64,000 bases of DNA from Desmospora activa DSM 45169 (GCF_003046315.1 NZ_PZZP01000001.1:1860001-1924000); one strand, 5' to 3'; shown: positions 42,001 through 50,432, counted from the first letter of the stretch. The notes: generated from the letters alone by a model not told the origin. Made by a program: numbers and translations.

Positions 42001-42195
42001 GAAAACACGATCAAGCTTCGAGTACGGGCCTATGCTTTCCACAATAACGGCCAAACTGCGGGAACCTATCGTTTTGACGGCTTGCAGCTGGAGGAAGGAT
42101 TCCTCGGCGGGTACAACCTCCTGGAAAACTCCGGTATGGAACGGCCTAACGCCCAGAACGCCACTATTCCCGACAGTTGGTTTATGTCTCCCTAA
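39040..42195 (+). CDS. Second Rhs/WapA-like YD-repeat protein, N-terminal part up to an in-frame stop
   Basis: 1,051 residues from a TTG (GAGAGGAGAACA upstream). Same order as the element copy: signal peptide, DNRLRE-like domain (DTFVGEKEPTRNFGTLTYF), YD repeats, and the carbohydrate-binding-like insertion NLARNGSFEKGSSSLPDGW. It ends inside the second insertion (NLLENSGMERPNAQNATIPD) at a TAA (42193-42195), where the paralogue reads TTG. Reading resumes in the same frame immediately after, so the gene is one nonsense change away from a 1,871-codon full-length gene. If the stop is real, the exported product lacks the toxin tip. Confidence 0.8.
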   Translation: MSNTVMKRLSWISIIVIIALAGATLLPDYSKAYAASKAAEERKNQKHEIAGMRTENSKTYIKGDNTYVLEEYLEPIHFKEDGKWQEIDNEIQSVTSNDAMDEGLIYENKANSYRAGFAANSGADPLLRFQLDHAAVQFSLVDGEAVKAEKKENQIAYNNVYPDTHLVYYTDNTGVKEEWVLDKYHGQSKLTMAFETDSVEAKKQKDGSIDFVNEKGEALFSISRPFMVDKNLLYSGDVQFTLREEKGQTYLDLELDEKWLKDPDRSYPVTVDPSLIVQGSDKTKDTFVGEKEPTRNFGTLTYFTVGNNPDHGRSRALLKFELQPILSNATITSAKLSVYQTNASSVSQRENLHPIITDWSETGATWNNQPQVRDAIANQTVTDAGWYDFFLTALVRDWYSGKTANYGVSIRHATETNDRKSYFSSEYAADPTRKPKLTITYTIDPLGKEEFWTTAASNVNTYNGNFFLEETDVSIAGRGIPATVERAYNSRSSEKGIFGYGWTSNLEQRITDNGHGPLLYTDGDGTTHTFISNGDGTYQAPPGIHFELTKKSGYTLEDNDQTNYQFNTAGRLTSITDANNNKTTISYTGNNPTSITDTSGRKVNLTFNTSNHVTKVTNPANRTTEYTYDTAGNLKTVTKKDAGDNTLSTITYGYDADHNLTSIKDANGNDKTVEYDSEDRVKQLSQPVTIDGEKKEATTSFQYDAINKITTVTNPKGTKTVYTHNEYANVVQITQDPNGLNIKQTFTYNDKNELISEKDANANANNSDATYNYTYDDNGNLTSVTNPLNEKSTTEYDENNNPIKETDPEGNTTTNEYDDNGNPTSTTDPVEKSSATLVDDVGNVIEETTAMSPGVNLARNGSFEKGSSSLPDGWYQFPSTSTAVHWANGGLTANGITLGEKKIEIVNPTEDTLIGSGSNYTIPYDSNQTYFASGIVQTANAQGKAGIQITGYDKDNNITGRIKSNEISGTQGPIRLHAVAEAGAFDPENTIKLRVRAYAFHNNGQTAGTYRFDGLQLEEGFLGGYNLLENSGMERPNAQNATIPDSWFMSP

Positions 42196-42255
42196 ACCAC
42201 AAATCAGGACACCCTAGTAACCACCGATGCCCACACGGGGCAACGATCCGTTCGA

Positions 42256-44655
42256 TTGGTTGGAGCATCTGGGGTATACAAGTCGATCTACCAGGATATC
42301 CCCGTCAAAGGAAGTGCGGGAGCGGTCTTTACCATCTCTGGCTTTTCCAAGGTGGAAAATCCCAATCCTAATGGTGGTATCTACGGCTATATTGTTAGAA
42401 CCTATCTGGGTTCGACAGAACAGGAGACCTTCACCTATCATTTTGACAAGTCCAAATCCCACGATTGGCAACATCTTGCCCGTGAGATTAAAACGACAAA
42501 ATCCTTTGACCGCATTCGGGTTCATTACCAATTCAGCGAACAATCCGGAAGAGCCTGGTTCGATACCGCCAAGGTAATCCCAGGATCGATCACTACGAAG
42601 TATGGATATGACAGCAACAAAAACTATCAGACGAAAACCACCGATCCGGAAGGACGGGTCATTGAGTCAGGATATGACACCGTAGGGAACCAGACCAGTG
42701 AAAAACAGGTGACTGACACTACCACCTTTAGTTATGACGGGGATGACCGCCTTACCAAGGTAACTGACGCTAAAAAGAACGAAACCAGCTACACATACGA
42801 CGACAACAGTAACAAGACCAAGATCACCAATGCTCGTGGTAAAGAAACGACTTTTGAATACAACGAACAAGATCAAGTGCGTAAAATCATTGACGCAATG
42901 GGAGAGTCGGTTCTCTTTGCCTACGACTTGAACGGCAATCTAACGAAGATGACCCAACCTAATGGCAACACGGTCGAATACGATTATGATGCTGTTGATC
43001 GACAAACGGCTGTCTCTTACAACGGCGAGAAGAAGTATTCCTTTGAATACGACTCTAACGGCAACACCACCAAAGAAACCGATGAAGCCAAAAACGAGTC
43101 CACCACCTTCAGCTATGATGATGACAACAAACTAAAAACGATGAAGGAACCCAACAACAACCAAACTGATTACTCTTATGACAAAAACGGTAACGTCATC
43201 GAACAAAAATTAACCGCCGGTAGTACCACTGTCACCCAAGGTTTCGGGTACAATGGCAATGACCAACTAACCCAAATTAAAGAAAGTAGCAAAAACCGTG
43301 CCATCTACACATACGACGAAAATGACCGAGTTGCCAGCCGTAAAAACGAAGATGGTACCGTCAGCCTTTTTCACTACAATGGTGCCGATGACCTTGTACT
43401 GCAGGTTATTCTGGACAAAAGTGGTGAACAAAAAGAATCCTATACCTACACTTACGATAACAAGGGTAATATCACCCAGGCAAGGGATTCCAAGGGAACC
43501 GCAACGTATGAGTATGACGAACTGGAGCAACTGACCAAGGAAACCTTTCCAGATGGAACAGTGACAGAATATACCTATGATAAAACCGGTAATCGTTTGA
43601 CCAAGAAAGTGATCAAGGACGGGACAACTACCACTACGACCTACACCTACGATGATGCGGATCAGTTGACCAAAGTGGACGGCCAAGCCTACACCTATGA
43701 TAAAAATGGAAACCTGATCGGCGATGGCAAGCGAACCTACGTTTACGATGCCGAAAATCGTCTCACCGCCGTGAAGGAAGACGATAAAACGATTGCCTCC
43801 TACACCTACCGGGCTGACGGTATGCGTAAAACAATGACCACAGGCTCAACAACGTTAATGTTCCATTACGATGAGAACAAGAACGTTACCTATGAAACCG
43901 ATCAGAACAACCAAATCGTCGCCAGTTACACCTATGGAGCGAATAACGAGCTGGTCAGCATGACTCGTAATGGGAAGACCTACTACTACCAAAGCAACTA
44001 CCGTGGGGATGTGACTACCCTCACTGACTCCGCAGGAGCGGTTGTAACAACCTATGAGTATGATGCCTTCGGGAATCTGCTGAAGGAAACGGGTAATGTG
44101 GAGAATCCGTACCGGTATGCGGGGTATCGGTATGATAAGGAGACAGGATTGTATTATCTGCAGAGTCGGTACTACAACCCTGTGACAGGAAGATTTTTGA
44201 CACGGGATACGTTTGAGGGGTTCGAGAATGAGCAACTTAGTCTGAATAAGTATGCTTATACTCATAACAATCCAGTAATGAACGTAGACCCTGATGGACA
44301 CTATAAAAAACGGGCACCTTGGAAGAATCGCTGGTGGAATTCTAAATGGTTCGTGAGTAATGCTATAAACTGGGCAATTACTGTGCTTATTGGTGGTTCA
44401 ATTGGAAGTCTTTCTCTTTATCTGAGAACCCTTTCAAAGAGATATTTTACCAAGAGAGCCAAAGTAATTTTTTCGACTCGTATAAAAAGGCAACTTTTAA
44501 GAAGGGGCGTTTCTTACAGGATTGCTAGTTACGTTGCAAATGCAGCTAATGTTTTATTTAACGTGTTAATGTGGGCAGCGAACCCAGGTGAACGAATATT
44601 TGCGTATCTAGATTCTAGAGATCGTAGACCTAGAAATGGGTATCTTAATTTCTAA
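42256..44655 (+). CDS. Second YD-repeat protein, C-terminal part with a distinct tip
   Basis: Same frame as 39040-42195. Up to 799 residues: the rest of the second insertion, YD repeats, the Rhs core NPYRYAGYRYDKETGLYYLQ to NVDPDG, then a tip of about 118 residues (from about 44299) unrelated to the element copy's tip. The tip starts KKRAPWKNRWWNSKW, has hydrophobic stretches (AINWAITVLIGGSIGSLSLYL and VANAANVLFNVLMW) separated by a basic segment (RTLSKRYFTKRAKVIF), and ends RRPRNGYLNF. There is no ribosome binding site or signal peptide at the TTG, so it is probably not independently expressed and exported; it is best treated as half of a pseudogene. Confidence 0.72.
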   Translation: MVGASGVYKSIYQDIPVKGSAGAVFTISGFSKVENPNPNGGIYGYIVRTYLGSTEQETFTYHFDKSKSHDWQHLAREIKTTKSFDRIRVHYQFSEQSGRAWFDTAKVIPGSITTKYGYDSNKNYQTKTTDPEGRVIESGYDTVGNQTSEKQVTDTTTFSYDGDDRLTKVTDAKKNETSYTYDDNSNKTKITNARGKETTFEYNEQDQVRKIIDAMGESVLFAYDLNGNLTKMTQPNGNTVEYDYDAVDRQTAVSYNGEKKYSFEYDSNGNTTKETDEAKNESTTFSYDDDNKLKTMKEPNNNQTDYSYDKNGNVIEQKLTAGSTTVTQGFGYNGNDQLTQIKESSKNRAIYTYDENDRVASRKNEDGTVSLFHYNGADDLVLQVILDKSGEQKESYTYTYDNKGNITQARDSKGTATYEYDELEQLTKETFPDGTVTEYTYDKTGNRLTKKVIKDGTTTTTTYTYDDADQLTKVDGQAYTYDKNGNLIGDGKRTYVYDAENRLTAVKEDDKTIASYTYRADGMRKTMTTGSTTLMFHYDENKNVTYETDQNNQIVASYTYGANNELVSMTRNGKTYYYQSNYRGDVTTLTDSAGAVVTTYEYDAFGNLLKETGNVENPYRYAGYRYDKETGLYYLQSRYYNPVTGRFLTRDTFEGFENEQLSLNKYAYTHNNPVMNVDPDGHYKKRAPWKNRWWNSKWFVSNAINWAITVLIGGSIGSLSLYLRTLSKRYFTKRAKVIFSTRIKRQLLRRGVSYRIASYVANAANVLFNVLMWAANPGERIFAYLDSRDRRPRNGYLNF

Positions 44656-44674
44656 AGTGAAATAATTTCTGCAT

Positions 44675-44730
44675 AACCCATTGCCATATATAAAAATATA
44701 TACTTTATTGTGGTAATGGGTTTATTTTGG
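44675..44730 (+). terminator. Hairpin between second toxin and downstream membrane protein gene
   Basis: 12-bp stem AACCCATTGCCA / TGGTAATGGGTT (one G-U) with a 24-base AT-rich loop, followed by TATTTTGGTTTTT. It matches in position the terminator behind the element toxin. Confidence 0.6.
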
Positions 44731-44809
44731 TTTTTGATGTTATGTAAACTAATTGTAGGAAATTTGATTTCGAGAGGAATTTTCCATCTATATTTTATTG
44801 GAGGATAAT

Positions 44810-45001
44810 ATGAAACAACTCGTATTTAATTTTCTAATTAGATTTCTATTATTTTTTGCAGCTATAATAGTTTGGGGTAAAGTTTATGAACCCTCTAATG
44901 TGAACTTTGATGGGGTAATTCGGGCTCTTGTCATAGCTTTTGGTTCTGCCTTGTCTTGGACAATTAGTGAATATATTTTGAATAGAAGATCGAAAAGATA
45001 A
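44810..45001 (+). CDS. Small membrane protein, candidate immunity protein of the second toxin
   Basis: 63 residues from the ATG at 44810, with GGAGG 6 bases upstream (an in-frame TTG at 44798 precedes that site). Two membrane segments (FNFLIRFLLFFAAIIVWGKVY and GVIRALVIAFGSALSWTISEYIL) and a basic tail (NRRSKR). It is unrelated to the protein at 21845-22102 but occupies the same place behind a variable tip. The immunity role is inferred from that parallel. Confidence 0.6.
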   Translation: MKQLVFNFLIRFLLFFAAIIVWGKVYEPSNVNFDGVIRALVIAFGSALSWTISEYILNRRSKR

Positions 45002-45082
45002 TAAAATCTTCAACGTAGAATACTTGGGGTGATCGATTTGAAGTTCTTACTTTTTGTATCCATTGTATGAATGTCTTATGAT

Positions 45083-45117
45083 GTAGCACACCTTTTTAAA
45101 GGGGTGTGCTACCTATT
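45083..45117 (+). terminator. Terminator after the candidate immunity gene
   Basis: Perfect 10-bp stem GTAGCACACC / GGTGTGCTAC with a 10-base loop, then CTATTTTT. Confidence 0.85.
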
Positions 45118-45291
45118 TTTAATTAAAAGAAAATCTGGATGGATATATCGTTTGGTCAAATAGTCTGATAGAAGCGAAAACGGTATGAGGATAATGCTCG
45201 CAAAAACGAGAAAAAAAGCAGGAAATGCAGCAAAAAAGCCACCCAAGTAAACGAATAAAAATGAAAGATCGCAGCCGATTGGATGAGCCAT
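45109..45291 (-). CDS. Possible small membrane protein
   Basis: 60 residues with one or two hydrophobic segments (LSFLFVYLGGFFAAFPAFFLVFASIILIPF) and a hydrophilic end (SDYLTKRYIHPDFLLIKNR). Composition is protein-like, but no ribosome binding site precedes the ATG and the 3' end overlaps a terminator. Low confidence. Confidence 0.25.
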   Translation of the reverse strand: MAHPIGCDLSFLFVYLGGFFAAFPAFFLVFASIILIPFSLLSDYLTKRYIHPDFLLIKNR

Positions 45292-45411
45292 GTATAGATT
45301 TTCTGTTTAATCGGATGGTTATCCTCAATCAATTTTCTTTATCTTATTAGAGATTGTCGCTCATTCCATCGTATAGGGAGGTTAAGAATTATTTACCACT
45401 GTCTCCTTTAA

Positions 45412-45436
45412 AGAAAAAAGGCGGGGAAATCCCGCC
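45412..45436 (-). terminator. Terminator of the cotJ operon
   Basis: 6-bp GC stem GGCGGG / CCCGCC, 5-base loop, then TTTTTTCTT on the minus strand, about 140 bp beyond cotJC. Confidence 0.8.
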
Positions 45437-45572
45437 GCTTCATGACCGAGTCTCGCTTTATTTAGGAGAATTGCACACCAGTTCCGCTCCCCATCCAATT
45501 GTTGTTATCAAATCTGAACCGATGCGAATCTTTGAACTACATTCAAATAGGGAGAAATCCCGATTATAATTC

Positions 45573-46142
45573 TTAAAACATCTTTTTCTGCTCCCGGTCT
45601 TCCTTGATCAGCTCTACAGCCTCCCGAAACCGTTGCGAATGAACAATTTCCCGCTCCCGCAAAAAGGTAAGGCTGTCGATCAGGTCGGTATCGTCGGTCA
45701 TATTGATCAGCCATTGGTAAGTAGCGCGCGCTTTTTCTTCCGCAGCAATATCTTCATACAGATCGGCGATCGGGTCTCCTTTGGCGGTGAAGTAAGTGGC
45801 GGAGAAAGGGTTGCCGGCGGCGTTATGGAAGTAAAGAGCTTTGTCGTGGTCAGCGTAATGGTCCCCCAATCCAGCCTCTTTCATCTGTTCAGGTGTGGCG
45901 TCTTTGGTCAGTTTATAAACCATGGTTGCAATCATTTCAAGATGGGCCAGCTCTTCTGTTCCAATGTCGTTGACCAGTCCGATCACCTTTTCCGGTAAGG
46001 TGTAACGCTGGTTGAGATAGCGTAGAGCAGCGGCCAATTCTCCGTCCGCCCCTCCATACTGTTCAATCAGATATTTTGCCATCCGGGGATCGCATTTGCT
46101 AACGCGTACAGGGTATTGCAATTTCTTTTCATAAACCCACAA
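45573..46142 (-). CDS. cotJC: Spore coat protein CotJC (manganese catalase family)
   Basis: 189 residues, the length of Bacillus CotJC. It starts at the TTG 46140-46142 behind GGGGGAAGG, giving the family N-terminus WVYEKKLQYPVRV. The di-manganese ligands lie in the ferritin-like helices: EQYGGADGELAAALRYL, DIGTEELAHLEMIATMVYKL, PIADLYEDIAAEEKARATYQWL and EREIVHSQRF. It is part of the mother-cell-made inner coat; catalase activity is possible. Third gene of the cotJABC operon. Confidence 0.94.
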   Translation of the reverse strand: MWVYEKKLQYPVRVSKCDPRMAKYLIEQYGGADGELAAALRYLNQRYTLPEKVIGLVNDIGTEELAHLEMIATMVYKLTKDATPEQMKEAGLGDHYADHDKALYFHNAAGNPFSATYFTAKGDPIADLYEDIAAEEKARATYQWLINMTDDTDLIDSLTFLREREIVHSQRFREAVELIKEDREQKKMF

Positions 46143-46161
46143 CCGACCTTCCCCCCTCCAG

Positions 46162-46443
46162 TTATACTTGCCAAGGCCAGGGAGCCTCATGCCATGACCA
46201 CGGATCCGTCGAAGGGCTGCCGCCAAAATGGGTGAGCGGTCCAAACATGCATTCAAAATGGTGTTTGAGGTGTCGGCTTTGTTCCATGTAATGATTGTAT
46301 TGTCCGATCGCCTCACGGTCATGGGGATGCGTATCCAAATAAAGCGTAAGTTCGACCAGAACGAAATCAACTACTTGAATCTCTTTCAACATCTGGTCGT
46401 ACTGTGTTTTCCTCTTGCGACTCCACCCCTGAATATTGCCCAT
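46162..46443 (-). CDS. cotJB: Spore coat protein CotJB
   Basis: 93 residues from the ATG at 46441-46443 (GGGGAGGG upstream). Family core EIQVVDFVLVELTLYLDTHPHDREAIGQYNHYMEQSRHLKHHFECMFGPLTHFG and ending WSWHEAPWPWQV, the CotJB C-terminus. It is a coat component that depends on the other CotJ proteins. Its 5' end overlaps cotJA by 77 bp, a larger overlap than usual, unless a start further downstream is used. Confidence 0.9.
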   Translation of the reverse strand: MGNIQGWSRKRKTQYDQMLKEIQVVDFVLVELTLYLDTHPHDREAIGQYNHYMEQSRHLKHHFECMFGPLTHFGGSPSTDPWSWHEAPWPWQV

Positions 46444-46669
46444 CGACCGCCCTCCCCTCTCCCGTATAAGGATTGGTATAGGGAGCATACAGCTGGGGCC
46501 AAAGAGTCCCCATCCTTAACGCCTCCATCGGATGAAACTGTTGCAGATGATACGGTTGAAAACCGAGATACAGTTGTGGCGGGGTTTCATAACTTCTCCA
46601 CCGTAACGGGGGACAGGGATCATGGGGGCTGACATAGGGGGCGTAGAATTTTCTCGTGGTGTAATACAC
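46367..46669 (-). CDS. cotJA: Spore coat associated protein CotJA
   Basis: 100 residues from the GTG at 46667-46669, chosen for GGAGGGAGG upstream. Core YAPYVSPHDPCPPLRWRSYETPPQLYLGFQPYHLQQFHPMEALRMGTLWPQLYAPYTNPY is typical CotJA. The last 25 residues (GEGRAVDGQYSGVESQEENTV and on) extend beyond the usual C-terminus and are read through the start of cotJB, so the stop may have been lost and replaced. First gene of the operon. Confidence 0.88.
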   Translation of the reverse strand: MYYTTRKFYAPYVSPHDPCPPLRWRSYETPPQLYLGFQPYHLQQFHPMEALRMGTLWPQLYAPYTNPYTGEGRAVDGQYSGVESQEENTVRPDVERDSSS

Positions 46670-46814
46670 CGTCCTCCCTCCTTCGAACACAACTTACTCC
46701 ATTTATCTATATCGATGGAAAATAATCCTTAGAACCGGTATCGATACCTCCATTTACAGTCAGTTGCCACCACCGTGTTTCCCAAGAATCCCATACCGTT
46801 AGGCGGGCAATACC

Positions 46815-47585
46815 TCAAAGCTCTACCACCTGAGCCACACTATCCAAGATGCGATCCGGTGGATGGGAACAACCCTCTACCATCGATCGCGTACTCACCC
46901 CCGTCAAGACGAGGGCTGCGCGCATACCGGCTTCAACCGCCATCCGGATGTCGGTTTCCAAGCGATCTCCTACCATCCAACAGTCAGCCGCAGACAGTTT
47001 TAAGACCTCCAGTGCCGCTTGGGCCATAAAAAGAGAGGGTTTCCCGGCTACCAGACGAATCCGTTCACCTGTCAGTGCCTCCATCGCCCCGATCAAAGCA
47101 GCGGTATCCGGCAGCTCCCCGCCCTCTACCGGGCAGGTGCGATCCGGATTGGAGGCGATCAGTTCCGCTCCATGACGCCACGCCTGATAAGCTCGATTCA
47201 ATTTTTCATAAGTGAGATCCCGGTCCCATGACAGCAGGACATAACGGGCCTGATCCGGCCAATAAGTCAGCTTCACCCCATGTTCGCGCAACTCTTCGCG
47301 GATCGGTCGCTCCCCTATCACCAGCACTTGTTCATGTGGCTTAAGGCGCTCCTTTAACAACCGCGCCGTCACCATCGATGCATGAATCACATTGCTCTCC
47401 TCAGCAGGAATGCCGAGCTGGTTTAATTTCTGTACATAGGAGCGACGGGTTGCAATCGGTTTGTTGGAGAGAAACACCACTCGATCTCCCCGCCGCAACA
47501 GCGTATTTACAGCTTCCGCCGCTCCCGGGATGGCCCGCTCTCCCAAATAAATCGTGCCGTCCAAATCAAAGATAAATCCTTTCAC
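46815..47585 (-). CDS. HAD-IIA family phosphatase (NagD/AraL-like)
   Basis: 256 residues from a GTG (AAGGAGG upstream). HAD motif I FDLDGTIYLG, motif II FLSNKPIATRR (replacing the usual SNN), the IIA cap (VIHASMVTARLL), motif III Lys in RLVAGKPSLFM, and motif IV MVGDRLETDIRMAVEAGM. NagD/AraL-type enzymes dephosphorylate sugar phosphates, nucleotides or other small organophosphates. It is the last gene of an operon with an ABC importer, 13 bp behind the permease, which suggests it processes the imported substrate. Confidence 0.88.
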   Translation of the reverse strand: MKGFIFDLDGTIYLGERAIPGAAEAVNTLLRRGDRVVFLSNKPIATRRSYVQKLNQLGIPAEESNVIHASMVTARLLKERLKPHEQVLVIGERPIREELREHGVKLTYWPDQARYVLLSWDRDLTYEKLNRAYQAWRHGAELIASNPDRTCPVEGGELPDTAALIGAMEALTGERIRLVAGKPSLFMAQAALEVLKLSAADCWMVGDRLETDIRMAVEAGMRAALVLTGVSTRSMVEGCSHPPDRILDSVAQVVEL

Positions 47586-47598
47586 TTTGTTCCTCCTT

Positions 47599-49308
47599 TT
47601 AGTAGAGCTGCTCTTTCGTCAAGCGGCGGGCCAGCAACTGCAACGCCACCACCAAGGCGATAATCAGGATGGACATCGCTGAAGCCGTGTAGAATTCACC
47701 CCGCAACAGATTTTGAAAAACAGCTAAACTCATGGGAGCCCATTGGCTGGGGGCCATCAAGATCGAGATGCTGGTCTCTTTGATCACCGTGACAAAAACG
47801 AGAATGGCTCCAGCTGAGATCCCCGGCAACAACAACGGTCCCACCACTGTCATCACCGTCAACAGCGGTGATGCCCCCAGATTGACGGACGCTTCTTCGA
47901 TATCCTTGCGAATGGCCATCATCGTTCCCATGGTGGAACGGATCATATAGGGCATGCGGCGGATGGTGTAAGCGATGATCAACAACAGTGCCGTTCCCGT
48001 CAGCTGCAGGGGAGCCGTATTAAAAGTCTGGATCAAGGCGATCCCTAAGGCGATTCCCGGCACCACCAGCGGCAGCGATGAGAGCAGATCCAGTTTTGTC
48101 GCGCCACGCCGAATGATGAAGTAGGAGAGAAAAGTAGCCAAGACTACACTGAGCAGCAATGCTCCTCCCGCCAAAATCAGGCTGTTGGCGATATGGGAGG
48201 AGGAGGAATGGAAGACGGTGGCATAATGGCGCAAGGTATATCCATTAGGTAAAGCATGATGGCCCCAAGTGGTGGCGATGGAGGAGAGAAAGATGGAACC
48301 TACCGCCAGTAAGGGTATGATCAAAACCACTCCGGTATAGATCGTCATGCCGGTGATCACACCTCGGTGCTGAACTGGGCGAATCGCCGTCGGTTTGCCG
48401 GAAATGGTGCCATACTCCCGCCCTTTCACCACCAGGCGTTGCAACCAAAAAAAGAGGGCAGCTACTACCAACATCACTACTGTCAGGATGGCAGAGCCAG
48501 ACCAGTTGAAAAAACCGGCAATTTCCCGGTATGCTTCCACCACAATCAGATTCAGCTCTTTCGGCGCCATAATAATCGGTGTGCCAAAGTCGGAAAAACT
48601 GATAGTAAAGACCAACAACATCGCCGACAATATCCCGGGCAGCGCCAAAGAGAGCGTCACCATCGTAAAGGTTAATCCACTTTTGGCACCCAGATTGCGG
48701 GAGGCCTCTTCCAACGCGCCGTCCGCCGCTTTAAACGCAGCCACCATCGGCCACAACGCATAGGGAAAAAAGAAAAAAATTTGCACCAGTGTAATGCCCA
48801 ACATCGACTTAATTTCAAACAGAACCCCATCGCCACCGATGGCACGCCAAACATGGTTTACCCATCCCGTCTGTCCAAACATCAGTGTAAAGGCATAAGC
48901 GGCGATAAACGTGGGCATCACCAGTGGAACAGTGGATAAGGCAGCAAACCACTTTTTCCCCGGCATATCGGTACGGGCAAAAGCATATGCCATCGGAATG
49001 CACATCAGGGTCACCCACAGCGCTACCCCGGTTGACAACTTTAAACTGTTTAGTAACGCGTTGTAATAGCGAGACTCTTCCAACAACGATCGATATCCGT
49101 CCAAAGACGCCCCCGACAGCTTTTCCACTGTGGATTGCAAAATCGATGGGTTGGTCAAACTGCCAAACAGATTAACCGGTTCACCGGTGAAACTGACCAG
49201 CAAGATAGACAACAAGGGAACGAGGAGAAAGACGAAGAAAAAAAGCCCCATTCCCCATCGAAGAAGATCCAAGCCGCCCCAGCGGCGCCAAAATTGAAAC
49301 CGACTCAT
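47599..49308 (-). CDS. ABC transporter permease, fused double-domain (FbpB/PhnU-like)
   Basis: 569 residues with about 12 membrane segments in two homologous halves, each with an EAA loop: ALEEASRNLGAKSGLTFTMVTLSLALPGI and DIEEASVNLGASPLLTVMTVVGPLLLPGI. This fused form is typical of the Fe3+/aminoethylphosphonate/sugar-phosphate importer family. Its ATG overlaps the ATPase stop by 4 bp. With the solute-binding protein and ATPase upstream it forms a complete importer. Confidence 0.92.
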   Translation of the reverse strand: MSRFQFWRRWGGLDLLRWGMGLFFFVFLLVPLLSILLVSFTGEPVNLFGSLTNPSILQSTVEKLSGASLDGYRSLLEESRYYNALLNSLKLSTGVALWVTLMCIPMAYAFARTDMPGKKWFAALSTVPLVMPTFIAAYAFTLMFGQTGWVNHVWRAIGGDGVLFEIKSMLGITLVQIFFFFPYALWPMVAAFKAADGALEEASRNLGAKSGLTFTMVTLSLALPGILSAMLLVFTISFSDFGTPIIMAPKELNLIVVEAYREIAGFFNWSGSAILTVVMLVVAALFFWLQRLVVKGREYGTISGKPTAIRPVQHRGVITGMTIYTGVVLIIPLLAVGSIFLSSIATTWGHHALPNGYTLRHYATVFHSSSSHIANSLILAGGALLLSVVLATFLSYFIIRRGATKLDLLSSLPLVVPGIALGIALIQTFNTAPLQLTGTALLLIIAYTIRRMPYMIRSTMGTMMAIRKDIEEASVNLGASPLLTVMTVVGPLLLPGISAGAILVFVTVIKETSISILMAPSQWAPMSLAVFQNLLRGEFYTASAMSILIIALVVALQLLARRLTKEQLY

Positions 49309-50432
49309 AACACCACCACCCGGTCCGGCTCCACCTGCAACACCACAGAATCCCCGTCAGACAACAACGCCTCTCCCCGTGTGTACGGGTAATCGACAAA
49401 AAAGAGCTGCTCCCCCACCCGGATATCATAGCGCACCTTCGCTCCCAAATACGTCCCCCGTTCCACCTTTCCTTCCAACCGATTACCGCCGGGCTCCGCT
49501 TCTTCCGGAAACCGCAACAGCATGCTCTCAGGCCGAATCAAAACATCGACGATATCCCTTTCGGCAGGGTGGCTTGTAAACAGACGGATACCGGACCCCA
49601 ATGCGATCCAGGAACCGTGCTCCTCACGAGAGATCACCTCACCGGTCAACAGATTGGACGATCCCACAAAATCAGCCACAAATGGATTGGCCGGTCGGCT
49701 GTAGAGCGCCGTCGGTACATCCACTTGCATTAATCGTCCCTCATACAGGATGGCAATGCGGTCAGCCATACTCATCGCCTCTTCCTGATCATGGGTGACA
49801 AACAGAGTGGTGATCCCCAACTTTCGCTGAATATCGCGGATCATTCGTCGCATGGAGTGACGCAGGCGTTTATCCAAGTTGGATAGCGGTTCATCCATCA
49901 GCAATAGTTTTGGCTCCATAATCACTGCCCGCGCCAAAGCCACCCGTTGCTGCTGCCCCCCGGACAGCTGCCCCGGCAAGCGATCAGCCAGATGAGTCAA
50001 CTCCACCAGATCGAGACTATCCCGCACCTTTCGCTCCACTTCCGCTGAAACTTTGCCTAAGCGCGGGTGGAGCAGTCGCGCCAATACCCCCCACTTTTTT
50101 CCCAAACCTTGTCGATAAAATTGCCGCACCTGCAAACTGTAAGCCACATTGTCAAACACTGTCATATGGGGAAAGAGGGCATAACTTTGAAACACCATGC
50201 CGCAGTTGCGCTGATGAGCGGGAATCCCATTTACGACTTTGCCACCGATTCGGATAGTACCCGCAGTCGGCTCTTCAAAGCCCGCCACACAGCGCATGGT
50301 AGTGGTTTTGCCGCAACCGGAAGGCCCCAGCAGCGCAAACAATTCCCCCTCTTTCACTTCCAGCTCTAACTCTTTTAAGACGGGAGTACCGTCAAAGGAC
50401 TTCGTCAGCTTCTCCACCGACAAATAACTCAT
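49305..50432 (-). CDS. ABC transporter ATP-binding protein (FbpC/PotA-like)
   Basis: 375 residues. Walker [11 protein letters not shown]-loop [21 protein letters not shown], signature [14 protein letters not shown], Walker [13 protein letters not shown] and the H-loop [15 protein letters not shown]. The C-terminal 120 residues form a TOBE regulatory domain ([13 protein letters not shown]-like [10 protein letters not shown]). It powers the adjacent permease. GAGGGATGAAGG precedes the ATG. Confidence 0.93.
   Translation of the reverse strand: MSYLSVEKLTKSFDGTPVLKELELEVKEGELFALLGPSGCGKTTTMRCVAGFEEPTAGTIRIGGKVVNGIPAHQRNCGMVFQSYALFPHMTVFDNVAYSLQVRQFYRQGLGKKWGVLARLLHPRLGKVSAEVERKVRDSLDLVELTHLADRLPGQLSGGQQQRVALARAVIMEPKLLLMDEPLSNLDKRLRHSMRRMIRDIQRKLGITTLFVTHDQEEAMSMADRIAILYEGRLMQVDVPTALYSRPANPFVADFVGSSNLLTGEVISREEHGSWIALGSGIRLFTSHPAERDIVDVLIRPESMLLRFPEEAEPGGNRLEGKVERGTYLGAKVRYDIRVGEQLFFVDYPYTRGEALLSDGDSVVLQVEPDRVVVL

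Noticed and set aside
16101-44655. Internal repeats of the YD genes considered as a CRISPR or tandem-repeat array
   Set aside because: The periodicity comes from YD-repeat codons; there are no identical direct repeats with unique spacers anywhere in the window.
45354-45569. 71-codon plus-strand frame
   Set aside because: It crosses the cotJ terminator hairpin and has no ribosome binding site.
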